From Strongyloides papillosus (lineage: Eukaryota > Nematoda > Chromadorea > Rhabditida > Strongyloididae): 64,000 nucleotides of DNA. The notes under the pieces were generated by a model. The model saw nothing but the letters and a program-made list of their open reading frames with translations. It did no database searches and had not been told where the DNA came from. Below are positions 9,920 to 22,000 of this stretch, one piece after another. The first letter of the stretch is position 1. Every line of letters begins with the position of its first letter. The DNA is taken from positions 124,001 to 188,000 of the forward strand of contig SRSI01000055.1 of NCBI GenBank assembly GCA_005656395.1, given 5' to 3'. A program made the translations under genes and the position numbers.

Positions 9920-11193
9920 ATGAATTCGCCGACTATATTTTTTATTAATTTAATATTTATATTATATGGCATATTAAATGTACGTTTAATAATTCGTAAA
10001 CTTTATTAATTCAGAAATACTTTAGGCAAGCGACGCGCCAAGTTTAAATTTAGTCCAAGCTGAATCTTTAATCCATGAAGGCAGTGATTTCGTAATGCAA
10101 TCACTAAGAATGAAAAGAGCTATGTCAACAGAGCTGAAGTTTCCATGGAAATTTCCAATAAAGTTTTATATAGCTGATGACATCAACACAACTGCCGTAA
10201 GAGTTGGTTTAAAGAGATTCGAGAAATATACATGCTTGAGATTTAAAGAGGAATGTTTTGAATTGGGACGCCATCAAGGAATTCGTTTCTTCCGTGGTAA
10301 AGGATGTGCTTCTTCATTAGGAAAGGTATTTGAAAATGAACCACAAGGTCTTAGTCTTGCTTATACATGTGATACACCTGGAACAGTCCAACAAACAATG
10401 GGGCATGCTTTAGGAATGTTAAGAGAACAAAGAAGAACTGATAAGAATGAGTATGTTCAAAATAGGTTGTGGAATGTTAATGTCACATATCTTGGTAAAT
10501 TTATGAAAAAGAATGCTTCTAATACCTATGGTGTACCTTATGATTTTGGATCTGGTATGCATTCAGCTCGAGATGGTTATAGTGTAAATGGTAAAGATAC
10601 TATACTTCCTTTAGATAAAAGTTTCATAAGAACAATGGGTCAAATAGAATTTAGTTTTAACGATTATAAACTTTTAAATATCTATTATTGTGATACAAAA
10701 TGTCCAGTAAAGCTGCCGTGTAAGAATTTTGGATACACTGACCCAAACCGATGTGAGCAATGCAGATGTCCTACGTTTTATGGTGGTAAATATTGTGAAA
10801 AAAGAAGAGTGTCAGATAAAGGATGTCCTCGTGCAGAATTTCTATTAGACAAAAGAGAAGCATCTTTTACAATTGAAGGGAAAAAGACATGCTTCTTTTA
10901 TATCAGTACCGGAGAACAGTATAGAATTAAAGTATCTGTTGGATCAGGTTCAAGAATGTATGAGAATAAAGAAAGTAAAAAATTGGTGCCCTGTTGGAAA
11001 GGCCCTTGAAATTAGACATATCCAAGATAAAGGTTCAACAGGAGCAATGTTTTGTGGAAATTTTAAAGGTTTTGCAACATTGTCACAATTGAATTACACA
11101 AACATAAAATATGTCGGAACATCTGATGAAGATCGTTTACATTTAATATTATTGAGAGAGCCAGTCTCAAACTTAGAGTCTGGTCATAATTAA
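9920..11193 (+). CDS. Astacin-family protein with a degenerate zinc site (probable pseudo-protease), EGF and CUB domains
   Basis: Exon 1 (9920-9979) encodes a signal peptide. A 46-nt intron ends in TTTAG at 10025, and exon 2 runs 10026-10931. A 40-nt intron (10932-10971, weak acceptor) then restores frame to exon 3 (10972-11193), for about 395 residues. Domains are signal peptide, short propeptide-like segment, astacin fold (about 55-235), Cys-rich EGF-like module (CxxCRCPTFYGGKYC) and CUB-like tail. Astacins normally carry HExxHxxGxxHE, but here the sequence is Q143-T-x-x-H147-x-x-G150-x-x-R153-E. Two zinc-binding histidines and the catalytic glutamate are therefore gone. The Met-turn is SGMHS, with Ser200 in place of the usual Tyr. 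Other fold cysteines and spacing are kept, so a non-catalytic secreted protein is more likely than a recent pseudogene. The exon 2/3 join could instead be a frameshift. Astacins are strongly expanded in Strongyloides. Confidence 0.85.
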
Positions 11194-12135
11194 TTTTGAA
11201 TGTATCAATCAATTATTTTTAGTGTATTCTAATTACATGTTACAAAAAACTTATATTTATTGTATATTTTGATGTATTTATTTGATCTGGTGAATTTTTG
11301 TTAGTTAAAACAAGAATTAAAAAATCTTCTGTCTCATAATTTCGTTGAAAATGTATACATAAATTTTAATAAATTTACCACATGAAAAAATACATACTTT
11401 CTTATATCAGAAATCTTTTAGTAAGTTGATTGATAATTTTTGTAGCGAATGTGTAGTTCTTCACATGTAAAGAATATAACTAAACATTAAATATTTAGTC
11501 AACATCAAAATATTATTTATTTAAACTTTTGTGAAATAAACTAATACTTAATTTTTTTATTAGATTTTCCCAAAAATATTAACAGATTGTTGAGTATACA
11601 TTAAAAAATAAAAATCTTTTTTACATAACGGTAATTTACATATTCTCCGTTTCTCCTGAATTGTAAATGTCATTTATGAAATGATTATTGATGGAATGGA
11701 GTGATTAAGTTATAAATATAAAAATACTAAACACATATCATAAAAAATAAATAAAAATTAACTAATCTTATAAACAACTAAAAATAAAATGTATACCAAT
11801 AAAAATAAATAAGATTTTACGATTATGTTTATTAAAAGATAATTTCAAAAGAAATATGATAGCAAAGAAAAAAATTAACAAATGTCAAAATAAAATCAAT
11901 CAAAGTCGTAAATTAATTGTTATAACTATTTCATACATTTTCATTAAATTTTCTACATAAAGAGAAAATAACAACTTCTAAAACAATGGTAAATAATTAA
12001 AAAATTTATACACTACAGACTTTAAACTACGAAATTGTTACTTTTAAAATAACGATCTTAGAGTTATATAAACAAAAATCAGAATACCAATTTCATTATA
12101 TTTTTTCTTATTTCTTATATTCATTTATTTTAAGA
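11194..12135. other. intergenic, no gene seen
   Basis: About 0.9 kb of A+T-rich sequence between the astacin stop and the dehydrogenase ATG. A pyrimidine-rich tract at 12100-12131 just before the ATG at 12136 may include 5' UTR. No other feature is supported. Confidence 0.5.
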
Positions 12136-13056
12136 ATGATAGAGTCAGTCATACAGATATTAGTATTTTTCTACAATTTTGTCATCGGTTGCATTATTGC
12201 ACTTCTTCCAAGAGGATTTTTACCAAGAAAAGATGTTAAAGGAAAGGTTGTTCTTATAACAGGTGGTGGAAATGGGCTTGGAAGACAATTTGCCTATTCA
12301 TTCGGTAATCTAGGTTCAAAAGTAGTCCTATGGGATGTTGATAGAAAAGGATTGGATGAGACAATTGCTGAATTAAAAAAGAATAACGTGGAGTGTTGGA
12401 GTTATGTTGTTGATGTAACTAATAGAAATCAAATATATGAAACAGCCGAAAGAGTCATCAAAACAAGTGGATCAGTTGATATTCTTATTAATAATGCCGG
12501 TATAGCAAATGCCAAACCATTCCTCAAAACACCAGATGAAGCTTTACAAAGAATTATGAACATTAATGTGATGGCACATTTTTACACGTGTAAAGCATTC
12601 ATTCCACATATGCTCGCTAAAGGATCAGGTCATGTTGTCACTATGGCATCAATGGCAGGTAAACTTCCATCATTAGGAATTGTTGATTATTCATGTTCTA
12701 AATTTGCTGCTGTAGGATTTTCTTCAGCTCTTGCTGATGAAATTAGAGTTATTTCTAATGATAAAATAAAATTTACAACAATATGTCCATATTTCATTAG
12801 AACGAATTTGACGGCGCAAATTGATTTACCGTCATCACAATTATTACCAGTTCTTGATCCTGAAGAAGCCGTTGAAATTATGATGGATGGTATATTAACT
12901 GAACAACAACAATTATTGCTTCCGAAATTTAGTTATACATTATCATTCTTGTATAACATTTTACCAACAAGAGCCTTTCAATGTTTGTCGGAAACAAAAA
13001 ATCTGAACGATAAACTTATTCAGGAACTGAATCGAATCGACAAAAAAGACGATTAA
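12136..13056 (+). CDS. Membrane-anchored short-chain dehydrogenase/reductase (SDR16C / 17-beta-HSD11-like)
   Basis: Single-exon gene of 306 residues. An N-terminal hydrophobic segment (about 1-25) would anchor it to the ER or lipid droplets, followed by a Rossmann domain. Visible motifs are the cofactor loop TGGGNGLG (42-49), the structural NNAG (119-122), and the catalytic triad Ser172, Tyr185 and Lys189 in YSCSK. The pattern of N-terminal anchor, LPRGFLPRKDVKGKVVLITG and DYSCSKFAAVGF resembles the retinol dehydrogenase epidermal/17-beta-HSD11 group. That group includes C. elegans dhs-3, a lipid-droplet protein. Members oxidise or reduce retinoids, steroids or other lipophilic alcohols and ketones. 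The actual substrate cannot be told from sequence. All catalytic residues are intact. Confidence 0.92.
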   Translation: MIESVIQILVFFYNFVIGCIIALLPRGFLPRKDVKGKVVLITGGGNGLGRQFAYSFGNLGSKVVLWDVDRKGLDETIAELKKNNVECWSYVVDVTNRNQIYETAERVIKTSGSVDILINNAGIANAKPFLKTPDEALQRIMNINVMAHFYTCKAFIPHMLAKGSGHVVTMASMAGKLPSLGIVDYSCSKFAAVGFSSALADEIRVISNDKIKFTTICPYFIRTNLTAQIDLPSSQLLPVLDPEEAVEIMMDGILTEQQQLLLPKFSYTLSFLYNILPTRAFQCLSETKNLNDKLIQELNRIDKKDD

Positions 13057-16000
13057 ATTTCTCCTCAAATACTACTTATAATTAGTTCATTTTTTTGTAA
13101 TATTTAAAAATGATTGTCATTCTATCTCTTTTATATAACTGTTGATTTAATGTATAAATGTTTCGACAAAAATTCCTATGAAATTTACGAGAATATTTAA
13201 CATTAAAAATTAAAGATTACATATCGCTTTTTGAAATGTTAATTAATTTTTTTGTAAATAAAGAGATGATAAAATTAATAAAGGATATTTAGAAATTAAA
13301 AGGAATTTAGTTAGAGATTAATTGATATTATACGTTCATAAAATTTATAAGTAATGATATAATTTATTATTTTTAATGTATTTACAAATATAAAATTATA
13401 TAATTTAAATCAATCATATTTATATAATGTTCTTTTTTTAGTAAAATTGTGGTAAATAAGTAATAAAACCAATAAGAAGCTTGTGTCATAAAAATTCTCT
13501 TTTTATATCATGGAATTTATAAATTCCACTTTTGTTTGCCAACAATAAAATCAAGTAATTTTCCTACATATTTTATATCTTTTCTTTACAAATTGTATTT
13601 ATATAAATTTTATCTATAAAAATTTACTATATTTTTTGTTATTTTATTTTAAGATCAGTCTATTTATTTTTTATATTTTGTGAAATTATTGTTAACGCTT
13701 CAAAGATGCGAACTCAATATTAATGTAATAATTATTTGTTAATTATATAACAAAATAGATGTGTTTTTGTATTACATAACAAAGTTAGAATAATATTGAA
13801 GAATATAGAAAAGTTTATGTCAATTGTTAACGAAAACAACTACATATCTTTTTTTCTATATAAATATTGATAAATAAATTCAATAGAAATTTAAGAAATG
13901 TCGCTATATGTAATTATATTATTGAATTTCGGCACACCTTAAAACAGGAAAAATAAATTTATATTTATAGGTGTGCACAAATTTTTACTTTGTTAATGTG
14001 AAATTGAAAAGAAAGGTTAAAAAATAATAAAATTTAATCTTTATATATAATTTTTCATCTCTTCTTAGCGATAAAAATTAAAATTGAAGTAGGAAAAAAA
14101 TAATCAGATTAGTTTGAAAAGACTTCTATAAATTTTAACTGAACCATACTTGTTTTATATATTGTATTGTAAATCATTTTTTTCAGGAAGTTGTAAGTTA
14201 TTGTAATTTGTATTATCTTGTATTACGTATACGTTACCTTTTATTTTAGTCAACCACAACCGGCTATTTATTTGAATATAATATAAATTACTTTAAGAAC
14301 TCTAGACTACTTGACTAATGATTAATCCTTACTTTTCGTATAAGCTTCTTTTCTTTTAAAAATTATTATTTTTAGATATTAAGTTTACTGCAAAAATTTT
14401 ACTCAACACAATCAAAATTTCTTTCTATTTTTTTTTCTAAATTTATTTATTTTTTTAAGTAATTGTCGAATTTAGATGTTTAATCGTTTGTTATATCTTT
14501 TAAATCATGTTTATCTAAATTATATACGCTTCGTTAGATACAACTTAATGAGATTTTCTATATCAAATTTTTGTTATTTTAATTTGAATTTTTTTTTATT
14601 TCTAGTATCATCTAAATTTATCAAAACATATGGGTTGAGAAGAAACATATATGTTTTTAGAATGTACTCGATTGTTTATATATAAAAATTTTGTTTCTTT
14701 TTTAATATAAAAAATTTATATAATCAAAGTGACAAATTAACAGTCTATTTTAAAAAGTTTCTTTGATTATTAAATATAGTTATAGATGTTTTTCGTGGAA
14801 AAATCATGTTATAGTTATTAAATTTCTCTTTTTTCTAATATTTTTTTCTAATGGATACTTAAAACTAATTTATAAAACGTTAAGGTGCAACTATCGGAAA
14901 GCTTAGAATAACACATTAATGATTCCATTATAAATATAAAAGGAAGATATGCTGATAATGCATATGTGGTTGTGTATATTTATCTATATGGATATAACAC
15001 ATATGTTAACTTGAAAAATTTTGAGCAAAAGAATATTATGTTTGTAAATAAAAGTATACAAAATGGTGCCTTATTTTATTTTAATGGAAATTTAATATTT
15101 TTAATTTTATTTTGTTCTTCTACACATTTTATACTATAACTTCTTTCTTCCTTCTTTTTTAATTATACAATAGTCGTAGTATTTTTTTTATTGATAAATT
15201 TATGAGATTGAGCATGCTAATTGAAAAATTGGAGAGTGAAATATAGTAAAAAGGGCAATTATACTTGGTGATTTAAGTTAATATGTTTGCTAAATAATTG
15301 AATAATATTGTTTCGTAACTTATTTATTTGTTTTCATAATGATATTTACAATAAGCTAAAGGTAATATCATTTTCAATATAATGTATTGTTTATAACCGT
15401 GCCGATAATATCATTATTTGGTACTTTTAAAAGAAATATGTATGTATGATAGATTAATGTTAACTATTACATCAAAAGAAGTTTCCGTTATAGTTATCAG
15501 ATCTGTTATTAAAGTAATGGTTTATTATAAATATGGTGCCTCATGGGTTTTTGGTAATTTTTCATATTTTACAAACTACATTACACTTTGAAAAGCCTCT
15601 CTTTTTACAAGAAAATATTTTATTCATATAAAATTTGAAATATAACAAATTAGTTGGTTGTCATTTATTAATTTGACATTTTATGTTTTCTTTGAGACAT
15701 TTTCACAAATTTTCCATTTTATAATATGGATAAATACTAAAACGTTGATAATTTCATGTTTTTTCTATTTTATTTTATAAAACATTGAATTCTTTCTTAT
15801 TATGATATTTTAAAAACATTCATTATATTATTTGTTGTTATCAGTTTTAATTACTATCTATTGTCTTTTTTATTTGTTAATTAATAGAAACATTAATTAA
15901 GCTTTTAGTGACCCATAATTTAATAGTCCATATTTATATACGTCAAACGGCTGTCTTCTTAAAACTTATAAAATTACTAATAAAAAAGGATTTATTATTT

Positions 16001-19000
16001 AAAGAATAACCATTACGTAAATTTAATACTTTTATCAGAAACTGTTATATTAAAAAGATTATCTGTCCTTGATTTATTAATCCATCTTATAAAACAAATG
16101 TTTTCTATATGCTATATAAAAATACAAAAATATATAAAAATTAAATACTACTCAAGTTACGTATTTTTTTGTCGCTATTATTATAACGTATAAAGATTTC
16201 TGATATTTTATGTTTTTTATTAAATTTTTTATAGTTAATATAATGTTACGAGAATGAAAATTGTTATGAGAAAAATGATATAATTGTATTTTCTATAATT
16301 ACTTTGTTATTTTCTTTATCCAGCTAGATATAAAAGATACTAATTTTCTATATTATTTTAAGAGTTTGTAATTTATAAAGTTAATGTTAATTTATTATAT
16401 TTGTTTAATTAACTATAAAGAAAAGAGATTTTGTAGAATTTTGCAAGTCAAATATTAATATATTCTTTTTGACTTAAACAAAATATGAATTATTTGCATT
16501 AGAAAAAAAGACTATTTGTTACAGCAAATAATTATATGACCTTATTTTTTAATAATTCATCTTTTTGTCCAATTTCAAAAGTGTAATTGTGTAGTTGTCG
16601 TGAAGACGATTTAGATAACTTTTATTCATAAGAGGGATGGTACACAAAACAGTTGTAAAATTGTTGCTTTTTATTTAAATATCTTGATAAGAAGTATCAA
16701 AGTTTTGTAATACTTAATCAAGATTATGATTTGTTTGCACATATTACCATTATCAGTCTACTGGGATTTACTGTGATGATTCATCAGGAGATAACTTTTA
16801 TTTAGTAATATTGTATTAAGAATGAAGTTATAGTAAATATAAAAAAGATTCATCATATTGCTTCTGTCAATTAGTATATTTTTCATTTACATATTATTAA
16901 CGGTTGTCATGAGTTTAACAAAACTCTTTAACCAACTTCTCGCATAATAATCACTTCATCCATCATTTTATTTTATTTCTTAGCTAATCTTGCGTACATC
17001 ATTAATCACAATTGTCTTAAAAGAGAGAAATAAAATTAAAATATGTGACAAGTTTCATGGTACCATTTAAGTTTCTTTTTATAGCTATCTATATTAGTGA
17101 TAATTTTGTTGTTAATATTATTAAAAAAAGATAATTGTTTTATTTTTGTAAAGTTATAATTATAACCATTTCCCAATGATGAAAAAGTATTCGATTAAAG
17201 TTTAATCTATATATAGTATAACATTCTGTTATTGAGAATACTCACAAAAACCTTCTCATGTTCATCCAGTATTCACATATCATATATTATAACTGGTAAA
17301 ATATGAATTGACAGGAGAAAGATTATTGAGGAAGGGTAAAACTTTTTATATCTTGCGATCCTTTTATATTCGTTATTTATTATATTTTTAAAACCTCATA
17401 TGTTAGGTTTTAAGAAATTGAATAAAAATAATTCATATTTTTATCTTTTTGCCGTCCTTTCTATTATTCCTTTTTATTATTCTAAGTATTTTGATGAACC
17501 TTCAAAAAAATTTAATAATAGATTTAATTTGATCTCCCAAACAGTTTTTCACACTCATGCATTAAAATCGAAATAAATTCTCAATTTTTAAATATAACTA
17601 ATAAACATTTTGTTATTATTTTAATCTCTCCTAATTTTAGAGAAAAATATTAAAGACTAATATTTTATCGAAGCTTCAGGGTAATGACAAATAATGAAGA
17701 GAAATAAACTACATTTTATCTAAATTTTTCTCAACAAATATTGTGATTATTCATTATTTTTAAACCAAAATCCTATATTCACCAACAAGAACGAAATATT
17801 AAAAATTTATACAAAAAAATAAAATTATATATAATACATAGAAGATTGAAATTTTATTGAGCATTAATATTGAACATTAAAAAGAAATATTTAAGAAATC
17901 ATAACATCTCAATAGAACCTCGAAGAGCATTATTTAAAATATTATAATTAATTACTCTGACTACAAGATTACGCTAAAAAAATTTAAAAATTTTTTATCT
18001 AAATATCTCTAGTGTAAGTTTACATTTTTATTCTATTATCAAAAAGCATTTCAAAAAATATCTCAATTATATTTCATAATCTATATTGATAAAGTAAGAT
18101 AAAAATATTTGTTATAATATAGTATCTTGAAGCTTATAATATTTTTATTCTGAAAATCGTGTTGGATAAGTTTGTATAATTTTGAAAACATTAATTAGTT
18201 GGCTTTTCATTTACCTGGAACAAAAAGTATATGTAGATTTTTATTTATTAATGCATTGAGTGGAAAGGAAAAAGAAGAATAATTGATATAAAATTACTTA
18301 TTTTTAATATGAGATGTTATTATTTTATTAAACTTTTCTTATTTCAGAATTACAATTTCTTGATATTTGCACAAACCATTCAAAAGAAGGATATACTTTT
18401 CTGGCACCAACAAGAATAAATAACTATTGCCAGCTTGATATTTATCTTGAGAATAATTATTTTACCTCAAATAGTTTTATTGTAAATTTTTTATTTAAAT
18501 TTCTATTGATACAAAATATAAAAGAAAGATCTGTTAAAGGATTATCTTAAAGAAAAATTTAGAGAGAAAATAAGGAAAAAATATATTTTATCTCTGTTTG
18601 ACATCATAAATACTAACTACATATTTTAAAAATAACAATATTGTCTTTGGGAGGAAAGTAACAAATAATTCAAAAATGAAAGGTAAGTTAATAATTTTAC
18701 TTGTTGTCGTAAATAGAAAATCTCTTACAATAACATAACTATTGTTTTTATTATGATGTTACGTTTATAATAATTCATAAATATCTTGTATATTTTCATG
18801 TTTATGTTATTAACTTATTTTTTTATTGTTGTGTATTAGAACCAAATCAAATTGATGGCATGACACAAAAATATCCCTACCAATTCAATTACCTTTTTTT
18901 TATTTTATAATAACTATTTCTATTTCCAATATCTATTTTTATGTCATGAGCTTCTCTTAATTACTTTATTCTTCATTGCCATATTGTCAAATACATAAAA

Positions 19001-22000
19001 GTCAATTTTAAAATGCGAAAATTTATAAGTACAATAATATAAGTATATAAAGTGCACGCTGAACACCCAGATAGAATAGTGTGTAATAAAAAAGAAATTA
19101 GGGTATTATCATAAATTTACTTTGAAGCACCTGATTTATTGCTTCGACATATCTAAATATAAGTGTGTTTTCTTCATAGAAAATTATTTACATCTGTATA
19201 ATGTAATTTTTAAAACTATTTTTGTTTATTTTTTTTTATTATGTGTCTAATAGATTTTTTTTAAATGATGTAATTTTTCAAAATAAGCACAACATTATTA
19301 TTAATGTTTTATTAAAAACTGGTGTACTTTAAGAAGATGATATTAACTAGTCCTAACCCTAAGAACATATAAATTTTCCCTTTCCGCTTATAATTAACAA
19401 GTTTCAAGTATAAAAAATTTAAAATTTTGTGATAGTGGTATTATAAAAATAATATAACTTGATAACATTCTAGAAAATTAAAGTAGCATTGTATTATATA
19501 ATATGTAATATATGTATTATCATTTTGTATAAATTATTTTTTGTTTGATAAAATTTATATTCTTACATAGTTAGAAAGAAAATGATTGAATTTATTGTCT
19601 ATTGAAAAGAAAAAGTACAATAAAAGGATTCATTATTACTAATATAGCGGTTATTTTATTTTAATACTTAGAATATTTGCTCACTAAATTTGTTATATTT
19701 TATTACTCTGTCATCTATGGAAGTTGTATTTGTGTGAAAAATCATTTTTTATCACTAGATATATATATTTATTATTACCAAAAAGTAGATAACATATTTA
19801 AAATTCAACCTTAATCACCGTATTCAATTTATATTTTTAGTTATTTCATTAATATTTTGTTATGTAAACTTTCAATGTATCGTTGGCTCCACTATCGCCG
19901 AGGATAATTTATTATTATGAGAATGAAAAAGATAAAATAAAACTTTGTAAACTTAAGTAATTCAATCTTCAGAATGTTTTGTTTTACTACTTTTTTTCAT
20001 GGTTAACAAGGGCGGATATATAATTGTTTCCCAACTTTTATATAAAATCTAATTCATAAATATTCATAAAATATACTTATTCTCCTATCCAACTTTTTGC
20101 TTCTCTTTGTTAAATTTTTAATAATGTAGATATGTATATATATGTATACATTATTAAATTATTTATTTATTTTTTGTACTAAATAAGTATGTATGAATTT
20201 GTTACATACCTCGTACAAAATATATTTTTATAATTTATTCGAATTTTTTTTATAAGAAAATATAATGCATTAAATCTTCACACTGAACACATTGATTAAT
20301 TTCCTCCCTACCAATTATTCATCATTAAAACTATTTAAATTTCGAAAGTTGGCGGTACAGTATTTTTTTATCTAATTATTTAAATCTTATTATATAAGAA
20401 AGAAGTTTTATGATACATTATGAGTTGACTAATAGTATACAACCAAAAAAATACCAATTTTCGATATTAAAGTTTAAAAAAATGTTATTTAAAAATTGTA
20501 CATTAGCATTTAATAAAAAAATATTTTTACCTTTATTTGTGAGCTTTTTATGTTAGTTGGAAGAAATAATTTATTTTATCTATTAATAAATATCTAAACT
20601 TTGACATAAACATTTTCTACTTATTTATGCACATTTATGTATGTTTGGCATATTTTCATAAAATGTTCTTTCATTATATTAAATAAATATAGTTATGATT
20701 TTGAGATGATGATTAACTAAAATATATTTTATTTGTCATCTATATTTCTTAAGGCTAATTTCTGTAATTTCTTCTTCTTCTATAATCAAGGATAATTGAT
20801 ATTTAAGATTATTAAAATATATTTGGGGAAATTTATCTCTTCCTCATATTAATAGAGTTAAATTAGTTGAAATGAATCATCTTCAATTATAATTTCATGA
20901 ACCCTCCCCATTAATAAATCTCATAATTGCCTCATATTGCTGTCCACTTTAAATCTATTTCCGATTACACAACGTCAATTTATTTTTATCAATTCTTATA
21001 ATTTACTTTGTTCCTATTTCTGGCTTTTCCTTCTCTTAACTTTAACAGTTTTGTTTAAAGTGTTCAATTTATATATGTTATGCTTTCTCCATCAGCACAC
21101 AAGCAATCAAATCATCACCTAATTAAGAATATAATATAATGGCAAATGTTTAAATAATGAAGAAAATTTCATGCTATTGAAGTTGAAGTACTTCTTATTT
21201 TATTTACAGATTGTCGTTGAATATATATTTGTAACTTATACTGTATTTTTATTTGTTTCCTTCTTCAATCTTTTCTTTAACAAAATGGAAGAAGGAAACA
21301 AAATTAAAGATAAATTCATAGAGAAGCCCACGGTGATCTTATTATATGATGAGATTTTTCTGTCTAAATTAGCTGTAAAAACAAGTATAAAGTTACATTA
21401 TTTAATTTTAAATGTAAAAAAAAATTAAATTTTCTTCCCCAATTTTCACTGCTTTATAATATATTTCTTTCTTTTTTAATATAGTATATATCTCTATTAA
21501 TCCATGTCTATGTAATGTAAAAGTAAAAATGTGATTATTAGTAAAAATTTATTTAGTGTTTTACAAATTGTAACTCACTATTAATTTATAAATTTAAGAG
21601 TGTTTTTTTTATTCTTTTATCACAATAACATTTACTATACTTGCTACATACTTTTTTTATTATGAGGCTATTTTATATCTTTACCCCTTTTATAAGATGG
21701 TATTGAGAATGTAAGTAGTTGTTGTAGGTATATAAAAAGATACCCACTTATCATTTAATTTCTCAATCATCATTATCTATTGTTTTGTAAAAATCTCTTC
21801 AAAATTTTTTTATCTTGTTACAATAAAATACTTTGGATACTTGAGACATTATGATGGAATTTTATACAGAAATAGTTTAAAATTAAATGGCAAAGTATTT
21901 TAATAACAACCTTCTTCTTTTATCTATCCTATTATTCCTATTTTATCATTTTATTTTTCTATTTTTACAACAAATCTATAAAGTACTTTGAAAATTAATC

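Noticed and set aside
14476..14685. 69-codon frame in the gene-poor block
   Set aside because: Low-complexity aromatic/Leu/Asn composition, no splice context and no domain.
19353..19366. CTAACCCTAAG, resembling telomere repeat
   Set aside because: Less than two units, no array.
20937..21428. Two neighbouring frames of 61 and 85 codons
   Set aside because: Hydrophobic or Lys-rich with no recognisable domain. A link as alternative exons of the 24.7 kb gene could not be supported by in-frame splice sites.
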